A stretch of 64,000 nucleotides of DNA from Streptomyces beigongshangae (GTDB lineage Bacteria > Actinomycetota > Actinomycetes > Streptomycetales > Streptomycetaceae): NCBI RefSeq assembly GCF_019710745.1, contig NZ_JAHKJW010000045.1, positions 3,449 to 67,448 on the forward strand, given 5' to 3'. Made by a program: the position numbers and the translations under genes. Numbering within the stretch: the first letter of the stretch is position 1; every line of letters starts with the position of its first letter. Shown in pieces: positions 1 through 8,729 of this stretch. The notes under the pieces are model-generated. The model searched no databases. It was not told the origin of the DNA and saw only the letters and a program-made list of their open reading frames with translations.

Positions 1-4
1 CGAC

Positions 5-44
5 GGCCGTGGGGGACGGGCCCGGCGGCCCGTCCCCCACGGCC
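5..44. terminator. Strong GC hairpin downstream of the GH16 gene
   Basis: Two perfectly complementary 18-nt arms (5-22 and 27-44) flank a 4-nt loop. The hairpin starts about 50 nt past the stop of the GH16 gene, which reads leftward into it. It has no T-tract, which is usual for Streptomyces terminators. It is symmetrical and could also stop a gene coming from the left, outside the window. Confidence 0.7.
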
Positions 45-92
45 GGATTCCTCTGTGCGGAGGTGCTGTCGGAGGTGTTGCCGGAGGCGCTG

Positions 93-1490
93 TCAGCGGG
101 CGAAGACGAACCAGTTCACGTTCACGAAGTCCGCCGGCTGGCCACTGGTGAAGGTCAGATAGACGTCATGGGTCCCCGTGACGCCGCTGATGTTCGCGGG
201 CACGGTCCGCCAGCTCTGCCAGCCCCCCGTACCGGCCAGGGCGAAACTGCCGACGGGCGTGCTCGTCCGGCTGTCGAGGCGGACCTCAACCAGACCGCTG
301 ACGGCGTTGCCCGCGCCGCTCGCCACCCGCGCGGTGAACTGCCTGGCGGCGGAGGAGCCGAAGTTGACGCCCTTGTACTGCACCCAGTCGCCGTTGGCGA
401 GCGCGCCGATGTTCCGGCCGCCGCCCGAGTCGGTGGTGGCCTCGGTGGACGTGCCGCTCTGCGCGTCGAACGACTCGGCCTGGATCGTGCTGTAGGCGTC
501 ACGGTTGCCGGTCGGGGGAGGGGTGGTGCCGCCGCCCGAGGTGAGCACCTGGACGTAGTCCACGACCATCGGGTGACCGGGCACCGTGGCACCGTCGGGA
601 CCGCCGCCGAAGGCGTCCACGAAGCCGCCGCCCATCGCCACGTTCAGGATGATGAAGAAGCCGTGGTTCGTGGCGTTCGCCCAGGTCGTGGCGTCGACCT
701 GGTTGGCCCGCACGGTGTGGTAGTTGATGCCGTCGACGTAGAAGCGGATCTCCTCCACGCCCGTCGAGCGGTCCCACTCCATGCCGTACGTGTGGAAGCC
801 CGCCTGGCAGGTCGCGCCGGGGCAGGCGGTCGAGCCGCCGAGGCCGGTCGTCTCGTTGCACGGGCCGCCCGGGTTGGTGCCGCAGTGCATGGTGGCCCAG
901 ACGGTGTTGAGCCCCTGGACGTTCTCCAGGATGTCCAGCTCGCCGACGCTCGGCCAGTTCTGGTAGTTGCCCCGGTAGGGCGCGCCCAGCATCCAGAACG
1001 CCGGCCAGTAGCCGCGGGCGGCGGCGCCCGTCACGTTCGGCATCTGGATGCGGGACTGGACGCGCAGCTTGCCGCCCGCGGGCGGCTGGAAGTCGGTGCG
1101 GTTGGTCTCGATGCGGCCCGAGGTCCAGTTGCCCGAGGCGTCGCGCCGCGGGGTGATGCGCAGGTTGCCGCTGCCGTCCAGGGCCACGTTGTTCGTGCTG
1201 GACGTCATGTTCTCGATCTCGCCGGTGCCCCAGTTGGCGGGGCCGCCGGGGTAGCCGTGACCGGTCGCGTACTGCCAGTTCGAGGTGTTGACGCCGGTGC
1301 CCGCGGCACCGTCGAAGTCGTCGACGAACACCTGGGTCCAGCCGCTGGGCGGCGCGGGCGCGTCGGCGGCCGCGGGCCCGGCCGCCGCCAGGCTCACCAC
1401 GGCGACCAGGGCGAGGAGGGTGCGCCGCAGTCGGCCGCGTCGTGCGGGCGTACGGCCGCGCCGTGCGGATGTGCCGGAAGTTTCCCTCAT
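93..1490 (-). CDS. Secreted GH16 endo-beta-1,3-glucanase with C-terminal CBM6
   Basis: The 465-aa product is predicted to hydrolyse beta-1,3(-1,4)-glucans such as laminarin or fungal cell-wall glucan outside the cell. An Arg-rich N-terminus and hydrophobic core (about residues 20-42) form a long signal peptide. The GH16 catalytic signature ELDILE lies at 184-189, with E184 and E189 as expected nucleophile and acid/base. After a Gly/Thr/Pro-rich linker (about 320-335) comes a CBM6-like module starting near QAESF and ending in VNVNWF. The ATG at 1490 follows an AGAGGT-like ribosome site. A LacI-type palindrome lies 47 nt upstream, so induction by a glucan oligosaccharide through a LacI/CebR-like repressor is inferred. 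Confidence 0.93.
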   Translation of the reverse strand: MRETSGTSARRGRTPARRGRLRRTLLALVAVVSLAAAGPAAADAPAPPSGWTQVFVDDFDGAAGTGVNTSNWQYATGHGYPGGPANWGTGEIENMTSSTNNVALDGSGNLRITPRRDASGNWTSGRIETNRTDFQPPAGGKLRVQSRIQMPNVTGAAARGYWPAFWMLGAPYRGNYQNWPSVGELDILENVQGLNTVWATMHCGTNPGGPCNETTGLGGSTACPGATCQAGFHTYGMEWDRSTGVEEIRFYVDGINYHTVRANQVDATTWANATNHGFFIILNVAMGGGFVDAFGGGPDGATVPGHPMVVDYVQVLTSGGGTTPPPTGNRDAYSTIQAESFDAQSGTSTEATTDSGGGRNIGALANGDWVQYKGVNFGSSAARQFTARVASGAGNAVSGLVEVRLDSRTSTPVGSFALAGTGGWQSWRTVPANISGVTGTHDVYLTFTSGQPADFVNVNWFVFAR

Positions 1491-1536
1491 GGGTACCTCT
1501 CCGGGGGTGCGGGACGTGGGGGTGCGCGAGTGTTTT

Positions 1537-1550
1537 TGAGAGCGCTCTCA
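1537..1550. promoter_or_regulatory. LacI/CebR-type operator upstream of GH16 gene
   Basis: A perfect 14-bp palindrome, TGAGAGCGCTCTCA, lies in the leader of the GH16 gene. It has the GAGCGCTC core typical of LacI-family operators in Streptomyces, including CebR-type boxes. The cognate repressor is not encoded nearby. Binding is inferred. Confidence 0.7.
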
Positions 1551-1591
1551 CCGCAGCTGCGCGGCCAATGTGCTCTTCGGCACCCCGGACG

Positions 1592-2506
1592 TCAAGAGGT
1601 GAAGCGGTTTCCGCCCGGGGCAGCCGGTACCGGTGCCGACGCCGGCACCGACGCCGGGAGCAGGTCGCTCATCGTCTCCGCGGCGCGTACGGCGGCGTCG
1701 GCGCAGCAGTTGTTGAAGAGGACGTGCAGCTCCTCGGAGCGCTCGGCCATCGAACGCAGCCGGGGCAGCCACTGCGCCAGCTCCTCGGCCGTGTACGTGT
1801 GCCGGAAGCGGTCCTCCTTGCTCCCGGTCCCCCAGGACGCACTGCGCCCGTGGAAGCGCACCACCGCCAGCCGGGGCGTGGTGACCACGTCGACCGGCGG
1901 GACGGCGTCCGCGACGGACTGCGCCATGTCCACGCTGACCGTGCTCATACCGAGCTCCGCGAGCAGACCGGCGGACGCCTCGCACGTCTGCGGCAGCCAC
2001 CAGTCCGGGTGCCGGAACTCCACGGCGACCGGCCATCCGGCGGCCCGCCGCGCCCACCCCCGCAGGACGGCCCCGGCCCGGTCGCCGGGCCGGAACCACG
2101 GGGGGAACTGGAACAGCAGCGTGCCGAGCCGGCCGGTCCGCCGCAGGGGTTCGAGTGCCGTGGTGTACCGCCGCCACAGTTCGTCCAGCAGTGCGGGGTC
2201 GCCCGGGGCGCGGGCGTGGAGGGGCCGCAGGTCGGCGGGCAGGGCGGCGGCCCGGGTGGGGTGGCCGGTGAAGAGCGAGAACGCCTTCACGTCGAACCGG
2301 AAGCCGTCCGGGGTCCGTTCGGCCCACAGGATGCCGTTGCGCTCGCTGGGCAGGCCGTAGTACGTGGAGTCCACCTCCACGACGGGGAAGCGCTCGGCGT
2401 AGTACCGCAGCCTGCCCTCCGCGTCCCGGCTCCCCGACGGGTACCAGCCACTGGCCACCAGCTTCGGGTCCGTCCACGAACAGGTGCCGACGAATGTGTG
2501 TCCCAT
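1592..2506 (-). CDS. DUF72 (YecE-like) family protein
   Basis: The 304-aa product belongs to the DUF72 family, which has a TIM-barrel-like fold and no established biochemical function. Recognisable features are the N-terminal FVGTCSWTDPK segment, the VEVDSTYYGLPS strand, an FQFPPWF motif, AVEFRHPDWW, and the C-terminal HVLFNNCC motif, all typical of the family. I chose the ATG at 2506 because DUF72 homology begins right after it and GGTGGGG precedes it. A longer in-frame start at 2554 would add an unrelated Gly-rich stretch. It follows the IclR gene on the same strand with a gap of about 93 nt. Its role is unknown. Confidence 0.85.
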   Translation of the reverse strand: MGHTFVGTCSWTDPKLVASGWYPSGSRDAEGRLRYYAERFPVVEVDSTYYGLPSERNGILWAERTPDGFRFDVKAFSLFTGHPTRAAALPADLRPLHARAPGDPALLDELWRRYTTALEPLRRTGRLGTLLFQFPPWFRPGDRAGAVLRGWARRAAGWPVAVEFRHPDWWLPQTCEASAGLLAELGMSTVSVDMAQSVADAVPPVDVVTTPRLAVVRFHGRSASWGTGSKEDRFRHTYTAEELAQWLPRLRSMAERSEELHVLFNNCCADAAVRAAETMSDLLPASVPASAPVPAAPGGNRFTS

Positions 2507-2599
2507 GCCCCACCAGTACCCGGGGACGCCGCCCGACACCTGTACGCACGGCACGGGTCCCGGTGCCCGGCGGGAACCCCGGGTCCGGCGGTGCCGCCC

Positions 2600-3358
2600 T
2601 CAGGCACCCGGCGGGTTCGGCCGCCACCCGAGCGCCCGGGAGATCCCGCGCGCGGCGAGCCGTACCGCGGGGACCAACGCCGTGGTCCGCGCCCCCCGTT
2701 CGGGCACCACGACGGAGACCGCGGCGACCACCGTGCCGCCCGCGCCGCGCACCGGCGCGGCCACCGACAGCGCGTCGTCCGTGATCTGGCGGTCGCTCAC
2801 CGCCGCCCCGGTGCGCCGGACCTCGGCGAGGGCGCGGCGCAGCGCGGCCGGGTCCGTGAGGGTGTACGGGGTGAACGCGGCGAGCGGACCGGCGCAGTAC
2901 GCCTCCTGGAACGCCGGTTCGCAGTGGGCCAGCAGCGCCAGTCCCACGCCGGTCGCGTGCAGCGGCCAGCGCGCGCCCACCCGGATCCGCACGCCCACGG
3001 CCGAGCGGCCGGAGAGCCACTCGGTGTAGACGACCTCGGCGCCGTCGCGCACCGCCAGCTGCACGTTCTCGTGCGTGGCCTCGTAGAGGTCCTCCAGGTA
3101 CGGCAGGGCGGCCTGCCGCAGCGCGAGCCCGCGCGGGGCGAGCGCCGCCGTCTCCCACAGCCGCAGGCCCACGTGGTAGATCCCGTCCGCGTCGCGCTCC
3201 AGGGCGCCCCAGTCGGTGAGCACGGCCACGAGCCGGTGCGCGGTGGACAGGGGGAGTCCGGCCCGGCGGCCGATGTCCGTGAGGGAGAGCGCCGGGTGCT
3301 CGTGGTCGAAGGCGGCGAGCACGGCCAGCAGACGGCCGGGGGCGGACCGCGGGGCCAT
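2600..3358 (-). CDS. IclR-family transcriptional regulator
   Basis: The 252-aa product has a winged helix-turn-helix at about residues 7-60 (SLTDIGRRAGLPLSTAHR) and the IclR effector-binding domain from about 75 to the end. IclR proteins commonly regulate aromatic and glyoxylate catabolism. It lies 15 nt downstream of the MarR gene in the same orientation, so the two may be co-transcribed beside a feruloyl-CoA synthetase-like gene. The target is unknown. The family and context suggest aromatic metabolism, but that is only inference. The start at 3358 has a weak ribosome site. Confidence 0.88.
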   Translation of the reverse strand: MAPRSAPGRLLAVLAAFDHEHPALSLTDIGRRAGLPLSTAHRLVAVLTDWGALERDADGIYHVGLRLWETAALAPRGLALRQAALPYLEDLYEATHENVQLAVRDGAEVVYTEWLSGRSAVGVRIRVGARWPLHATGVGLALLAHCEPAFQEAYCAGPLAAFTPYTLTDPAALRRALAEVRRTGAAVSDRQITDDALSVAAPVRGAGGTVVAAVSVVVPERGARTTALVPAVRLAARGISRALGWRPNPPGA

Positions 3359-3373
3359 GGACCGCGGGCCCGG

Positions 3374-3808
3374 TCAGGAGCCGGTGCCGGGCCCGGTCTC
3401 GGCGACGCGGCGCAGCAGGGTGTGCAGGACGTCCCGCTCGGCCGGGTCGAGGGGGCGGAGCAGGTCGTTCGTCACGCGCCGTCCGGCCTCGTCGGTGTCG
3501 CGCAGGAAGGTCCGGCCGGCCCCGGTCAGCGCCACGGTGCGGCTGCGGCGGTCGCCGGGGGAGGGGCGGCGCTCGGCGAACCCGAGCCCCTCCAGGTCGT
3601 CGACCAGACCGACGATCGCACTGGGGTCGTAGCCGAGCCGCGAGCTCAGCTCCCGCTGGAGCGCGCCCTCGGAGGTGGCCAGGTAGCGCAGCAGCGCGTA
3701 GTGACGCAGCCGCAGCCCCGACTCCTGGAGGAACGCGTTGAACAGCCGGCCCGAGCGCAGGCCCAGCCGGTACAGCAGGTAACCGGTGTCCGCGTGCAGC
3801 CCGCGCAT
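3374..3808 (-). CDS. MarR-family regulator, divergent to the acyl-CoA ligase
   Basis: This is a 144-aa MarR winged-helix repressor with the recognition-helix region YDPSAIVGLVDDLE and the wing RRPSPGDRRSRTVALT. I chose the ATG at 3808 because GGGAG sits 6 nt upstream and the length is normal for the family. In-frame upstream starts at 3961 (ATG) and 3985 (TTG) would add a disordered Ala/Arg-rich leader and have no clear ribosome site. The gene faces a feruloyl-CoA synthetase-like gene across an intergenic region holding two MarR-like operator copies. Control by a hydroxycinnamoyl-CoA ligand is inferred from this arrangement. Confidence 0.87.
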   Translation of the reverse strand: MRGLHADTGYLLYRLGLRSGRLFNAFLQESGLRLRHYALLRYLATSEGALQRELSSRLGYDPSAIVGLVDDLEGLGFAERRPSPGDRRSRTVALTGAGRTFLRDTDEAGRRVTNDLLRPLDPAERDVLHTLLRRVAETGPGTGS

Positions 3809-3981
3809 CCACGGCTCCCGGTCGTCGGCGGCGGCACCCGCGGCGGGGTCGGTGGCACGGGGCTGGCGGGTGATGACGGGCTCCCTGGTCCTGGCCCCGG
3901 GGAAGGGGGGCGCGGTGCTGCGTGCGCGCCGGCGCACGGTGTGCTCGGCAGGGACCAGCATGACGTACGGACCGAACGGCA

Positions 3982-4008
3982 ACAACTATTGACCTCGACA
4001 ACCGTTGT
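3982..4008. promoter_or_regulatory. Tandem MarR-type operator
   Basis: A perfect palindrome ACAACCGTTGT (3998-4008) is preceded, 16 bp centre to centre, by a degenerate copy ACAACTATTGA (3982-3992). Both lie between the divergent MarR and acyl-CoA ligase genes. The spacing and symmetry are typical of MarR autoregulatory operators. Binding is inferred. Confidence 0.72.
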
Positions 4009-4083
4009 CCCTAGCTTCGGTCCCGGTGCCGTCCGGGACGCATCCCGCGCCCTGCGTCCCGCACCCCCGCCGAAGGGACCGCC

Positions 4084-5676
4084 GTGCGCAATGAGGGACT
4101 GGGGTCGTGGCCGGCCCGCCGGGCCCGCAGCACCCCGCACCGCACCGCCCTGGTCCACCACGGCACGGCGTTCACGTACGGCGGGCTGTACGAGCGCACC
4201 ACCCGCCTCGCGCACGTCCTGCGCGCCCGCGGGGTGCGCCGGGGCGACCGGGTCGCCTACCTGGGTCCCAACCACCCCTCCTACCTGGAGACCCTGTTCG
4301 CGGCGGGTACGCTCGGCGCGGTCTTCGTCCCGCTCAACACGCGTCTCGCCGGACCCGAGATCGCCCACCAGCTGGCCGACTCGGGCGCGGAGGTCCTGGT
4401 GCACGGGGTGCCGGGCGCGCAAGCGCGGGGTGCGGGGGCGCCGGGCGCCGGCACCGTGCGTACGTACGTCGAAGTCGGCGCCGAGTACGAGCGGCTGCTC
4501 GGCGGAGCCCCGGACGAACCCTTCGACGAGCCCGTCACCGCCGACGACGTCTGCGTCATCATGTACACCTCGGGGACGACGGGCCGCCCCAAGGGCGCGA
4601 TGCTCACCCACGCCAACCTGACCTGGAACGCCGTCAACGTCCTGGTCGACCAGGACCTGTCCGCGGACGAACGCGCGCTGGTCTGCGCCCCGCTGTTCCA
4701 CACGGCGGGCCTGAACATGCTGACGCTCCCGGTGCTGCTCAAGGGCGGCACCTGCGTCCTGGTCGGCGCCTTCGACCCGGGAGCGGCCCTGGACCTGGTC
4801 GAACGGCACCGGATCACCTTCATGTTCGGCGTGCCCACCATGTTCGAGCGGATGGCCCGGCACCCGCGCTGGGCCGGCGCCGACCTGTCCTCGCTGCGGA
4901 CGCTCAGTTGCGGCGGGGCGCCCGTGCCGACCCCGCTCATCGCCGCCTACCAGGCGCGGGGCCTCACCTTCCTCCAGGGGTACGGCATGACCGAGGCATC
5001 GCCCGGGGTGCTCCTCCTGGACGCCGGGCACGCGGTGGCCAAGGCGGGGTCGGCCGGGGTGCCGCACTTCTTCAGCGACGTGCGGGTCGTACGGCCCGAC
5101 CTCACCCCGGCCGGCGTCGGCGAGACCGGCGAGATCGTCGTACGGGGACCCCACGTCATGCCCGGCTACTGGGGGCTGCCGGAGGAGACCGCGGCCGCCT
5201 TCAGCGACGGGTGGCTGCGCAGCGGGGACGCCGCGCGGATCGACGAGGACGGTTACGTGACCGTCGTCGACCGCATCAAGGACATGATCGTCTCCGGTGG
5301 GGAGAACATCTACCCCGCCGAGGTCGAGGACCGGCTCCTCGCCCACCCCGACGTCGTCGAGTGCGCGGTCATCGGCGTGCCCGACGAGACGTGGGGTGAG
5401 GTGCCGCGTGCGGTCGTCGTGCCGCGCGAGGGCGTCGCGCTCGACCCCGGCGAGGTCCTGGCGTCCCTGGCCGGACGCCTCGCCAAGTACAAGATCCCCA
5501 AGTCGGTGGTGCTCGCGGACGAACTGCCGCGGACCGCCTCCGGCAAACTGCTCAAGTCCCGGCTCCGCGAGCGCTACGGGGCCGCTCCCGGCCGGGCGGC
5601 CGTACCGGCACCGGATCCGGGAGGCGGTCCGCCGGCTCCCGCGCCAGGAGGGCCGGACGGGTCCGGACCGCCCTGA
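4084..5676 (+). CDS. fcs: Acyl-CoA ligase, feruloyl-CoA synthetase type
   Basis: This is a 530-aa AMP-forming acyl-CoA synthetase. It would adenylate a carboxylic acid with ATP and transfer it to CoA in the cytoplasm. Motifs in order are the P-loop-like YTSGTTGRPKG (about residue 160), YGMTEASPG (about 300), the hinge region SGDAARID...RIKDMIVSGGENIYP (about 380-405), and the catalytic Lys region PRTASGKLLK near 485. The opening residues MRNEGLGSWPARRAR and the overall sequence resemble, from memory, actinobacterial feruloyl-CoA synthetases more than long-chain fatty acid ligases. The GTG start follows GAAGGGA. The Pro/Gly-rich C-terminal tail of about 30 residues is unusual. Substrate identity is inferred. 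Confidence 0.85.
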   Translation: MRNEGLGSWPARRARSTPHRTALVHHGTAFTYGGLYERTTRLAHVLRARGVRRGDRVAYLGPNHPSYLETLFAAGTLGAVFVPLNTRLAGPEIAHQLADSGAEVLVHGVPGAQARGAGAPGAGTVRTYVEVGAEYERLLGGAPDEPFDEPVTADDVCVIMYTSGTTGRPKGAMLTHANLTWNAVNVLVDQDLSADERALVCAPLFHTAGLNMLTLPVLLKGGTCVLVGAFDPGAALDLVERHRITFMFGVPTMFERMARHPRWAGADLSSLRTLSCGGAPVPTPLIAAYQARGLTFLQGYGMTEASPGVLLLDAGHAVAKAGSAGVPHFFSDVRVVRPDLTPAGVGETGEIVVRGPHVMPGYWGLPEETAAAFSDGWLRSGDAARIDEDGYVTVVDRIKDMIVSGGENIYPAEVEDRLLAHPDVVECAVIGVPDETWGEVPRAVVVPREGVALDPGEVLASLAGRLAKYKIPKSVVLADELPRTASGKLLKSRLRERYGAAPGRAAVPAPDPGGGPPAPAPGGPDGSGPP

Positions 5677-5774
5677 CGCCGGTGGTCCCACCCCACCGCA
5701 CGCCCGCCGGTCACGGTCCCCGAGGGGCGCCGGGACACGGTTCCCGCCGTGCCTCCGGCATCCTCACGGCCCGG

Positions 5775-8729
5775 TCACAGCACGTGCAGCGTCCACGCCC
5801 ACCGGTGGGTGCCCGGCGCGATCAGGTACCCGGCCGACGTGTCGGGTCCGCACGACGCCGTGCCGAGACCCCGGTGCGCGGCGTCGAGGTGCACCACGCA
5901 GCCCGGCCGCGGAACCAGCTCGTCGTGGTGCGCGGCGGCCGCCAGGTCCCCGGCCCGGTACCGGTTGACGGACACCTGCGCCGGCGCCCCCAGCTCCACG
6001 GCAAGACCCGTGGCGTCCGGCGCCGACAGCGTGAACCGGCGCACCCCGTGCCGGCCGCCGCTCTCCTGCGGCCGCAGGTACGGCGTGAACAGCTCGTCCA
6101 CCGGGAGCGAGTGGTGTCCCACGGGCGCCCCGGCGCTCCGGTCCGGGTACGACTCCCAGGGGCCCTGGCCGTACCAGTCCAGGACGTCGAGTCCGGGAAC
6201 CGTCTCGAAGACCGTGCCGACCCTCGCCACGTCGTCGAGGCCCGCCGGCAGTTCGGCCGACTCCTCGACGCGCACACCGCCGGTGACGGGGGTGAACACC
6301 TGCTCGTGGCGGACGGGCCCGGCCCCGGTCGCGTACACGCTGCGCACGACGACCCGGGCGCCGTCCTCGCGCACGTCCACCACCTCGCGCACGAGCGCGT
6401 CGAGCCCCCAGTCGTGCCAGCGGGCCGCCATGCCGCCCAGTTCGTCGTTGTCGGTGGGCGCCCGCCAGAGGGAGAGGACGGGCGCCGAGACCAGCAGGGG
6501 GTGGACCAGCAGCGCGTCCCCGTCCAGCGTGACGGCCGGTCCGGACGCGGCCTCCGGCGGCGCTTCGGCGACCGCGGCGCCCAGCCGGACCTGCGGCAGG
6601 CACACCTCCGTGCCGGACGGCGCCCACGCCTCGTCGTCCGCGGTGGTGACCCGTAGGGTCAGCCAGACCTCCCCGGCGCCCGGTTCGGGCAGCGGGAACG
6701 GCAGCGGGACCTCCGCGGACCCGCCCGGCCCCACCTCGGGCAGCTCGGCTGGCGCGCCGAGCGCCGTGCCGTCGGCGCGCACCAGCAGCCATTCGCCGGC
6801 CAGCCACTCCAGGCTCCGGAAGTGCTGGTGGTTGTGGACCCGGAGCACCCCCTCCCCGTACGTGAGGCGGACCGGCCCCGCGATCTCCCGGTGCTCGTAC
6901 ATCACGGGCTTGGGGGTCCGGTCGGGGAACACCACGCCGTCCGCGATGAACGCCCCGTCGTGGACCGTCTCGCCGAAGTCGCCGCCGTACGCCCAGCGGT
7001 GACCGGGGGCGGTGACGCCGTTGCCGTACAGCCCCGCGCCGGCGCGCCCGGCCGGCCGGCCGTCGGACACCCGCTGGAGGATGCCGTGGTCCCAGAACTC
7101 CCAGATGAAGCCGCCCTGAAGGCCCGGGGTGGACTCGATGGCGGCCCAGGTGTCGGCGAGCGTGCCGTTGCTGTTGCCCATCGCGTGCGAGTACTCGCAC
7201 TGGATGAGCGGCTTGGTCTGCCGGCCCGACAGGGCGTGCGCGACGCAGTCCTCGATCGGCGCGTACATCGGGCAGGCGATGTCGGACGCGAGGGCCGGGT
7301 CCGCCCAGTCGACCTTGGCGGCCCCCTCGTACTGGACCGGCCGGGTCGGGTCGTGGCGCCGCACCCAGCCCGCCGCGGCATCGTGGTTGGCGCCGTAGTC
7401 GGACTCGTTGCCCAGCGACCAGATGATCACGGACGGGTGGTTCTTGTCCCGCAGCACCATCCGCGAGACCCGGTCCACGAACGCGGCCAGGTAGCGCGGG
7501 TCGTCGGCGATCTCGTGGGCGTGGTCGTGCGACTCGATGTCCGCCTCGTCGACGACGTAGAAGCCCAGTTCGTCGGCGAGGTCGTACAGCGCCGGGTCGT
7601 TCGGGTAGTGGGAGGTGCGCACCGCGTTGAAGCCGAACCGCTTGAGCAGGACCAGGTCCGCGCGCATGTCCTCCACCGTGACCGTGCGCCCGGTCAGCGG
7701 GTGGAAGTCGTGGCGGTTCACGCCCCGGACGTAGATCCGCTCGCCGTTGACCAGCAGGTCCCGGCCGACGATGTCGACGTCCCGGAAGCCGACCCGGTGG
7801 TGCGAGGTGTCGGCGACGGAGCCGTCGGCCCGGTGCAGCCGCACGGCCAGGCCGTACAGCTCGGGCGTCTCGGCGCTCCACGGGCGCACGTCCTCCACGA
7901 CGGTCCGCAGCCGTGCCTCGCCGAGGAAGTCGGACACCCGCATGTCCTCGGCGTTGAGGCGGTCGAACTCCGTGTCCCGGGTCAGCGGCCGGCCGTCCAG
8001 GGCCGCGGTGACGTACCAGCCCGCGGGCAGCGCTCCCGCCGCGTCGCGCACCGCGCAGTCCACCCGCAGCCGGCCGTCCCGGCGCGCGCGCACGGTCACG
8101 TCCGCGAGGTGCAGCGGGTCGGTGGCGTACAGGAGCACCGAACGGGTGACCCCCGCGTGCCACCACTGGTCCTGGTCCTCGATGTGCGAGGCGTCGGACC
8201 ACTTGACGACCGTGAGCCGTACGGTCGCCGCCCGCCCGGGGCGCACGACGCCGGACAGGTCGAACTCGGCGGCCAGATGGGAGTCCTTGGAGACACCGAC
8301 CGGGACGCCGTCCACCTGGACGAGGAGCACGCTCCCGGCGGCGCCGACCTGGAGGACGATCCGGCGGCCCGTCCACTCGGCGGGGACGTCCACGGACCGC
8401 TCGTACACGCCCGTCGGGTTCGCGGCGGGCGTGCGGGGAGGGAACTCGTCGAAGGGCATCCGCACGTTGGTGTACTGGGGCGGGTCCCCGGCGCTCTCCA
8501 TGGTCCACGCGCCGGGCACGTCGGTGACCGTCCACCCGCCCGGGAGGTCGTCCGCCCGAGGGCCGTCCGCCGGGAGGCCGTCCGGCGAGGGCAGCAGCCC
8601 GAAGCGCCAGGAGCCGTCCAGACAGAGCGCGCCGGAGCGCCGGTCCACCGCGTTCATCGGCAGCCGCCGCCAGGAGGTGATCTCCGGGGAGTCCCAGGGG
8701 CGCAGGGCGAGCAGGGGGTCGTGCGGCAT
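5775..8729 (-). CDS. lacZ: GH2 beta-galactosidase (LacZ type)
   Basis: This is a 984-aa family 2 glycoside hydrolase with LacZ architecture: an N-terminal jelly-roll, Ig-like domains, a TIM barrel, and a C-terminal beta-galactosidase small-chain domain. The acid/base Glu is in LGNESDYG (about residue 440) and the nucleophile Glu in IQCEYSHAMGN (about 513). There is no signal peptide, so it acts on imported glycosides in the cytoplasm. Its ATG shares one base with the stop of the upstream permease (TGATG), and AGGGAG precedes it, so it is translationally coupled as the last gene of the sugar import operon. Beta-galactosidase is the default specificity. Other beta-linked sugars are possible. 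Confidence 0.9.
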   Translation of the reverse strand: MPHDPLLALRPWDSPEITSWRRLPMNAVDRRSGALCLDGSWRFGLLPSPDGLPADGPRADDLPGGWTVTDVPGAWTMESAGDPPQYTNVRMPFDEFPPRTPAANPTGVYERSVDVPAEWTGRRIVLQVGAAGSVLLVQVDGVPVGVSKDSHLAAEFDLSGVVRPGRAATVRLTVVKWSDASHIEDQDQWWHAGVTRSVLLYATDPLHLADVTVRARRDGRLRVDCAVRDAAGALPAGWYVTAALDGRPLTRDTEFDRLNAEDMRVSDFLGEARLRTVVEDVRPWSAETPELYGLAVRLHRADGSVADTSHHRVGFRDVDIVGRDLLVNGERIYVRGVNRHDFHPLTGRTVTVEDMRADLVLLKRFGFNAVRTSHYPNDPALYDLADELGFYVVDEADIESHDHAHEIADDPRYLAAFVDRVSRMVLRDKNHPSVIIWSLGNESDYGANHDAAAGWVRRHDPTRPVQYEGAAKVDWADPALASDIACPMYAPIEDCVAHALSGRQTKPLIQCEYSHAMGNSNGTLADTWAAIESTPGLQGGFIWEFWDHGILQRVSDGRPAGRAGAGLYGNGVTAPGHRWAYGGDFGETVHDGAFIADGVVFPDRTPKPVMYEHREIAGPVRLTYGEGVLRVHNHQHFRSLEWLAGEWLLVRADGTALGAPAELPEVGPGGSAEVPLPFPLPEPGAGEVWLTLRVTTADDEAWAPSGTEVCLPQVRLGAAVAEAPPEAASGPAVTLDGDALLVHPLLVSAPVLSLWRAPTDNDELGGMAARWHDWGLDALVREVVDVREDGARVVVRSVYATGAGPVRHEQVFTPVTGGVRVEESAELPAGLDDVARVGTVFETVPGLDVLDWYGQGPWESYPDRSAGAPVGHHSLPVDELFTPYLRPQESGGRHGVRRFTLSAPDATGLAVELGAPAQVSVNRYRAGDLAAAAHHDELVPRPGCVVHLDAAHRGLGTASCGPDTSAGYLIAPGTHRWAWTLHVL

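Noticed and set aside
1442..4621. A plus-strand open frame of about 1,059 codons
   Set aside because: It runs antisense to the GH16, DUF72, IclR and MarR genes, is Gly/Arg/Pro-rich and low in complexity, and matches no family. Such frames are a normal by-product of high third-codon GC.
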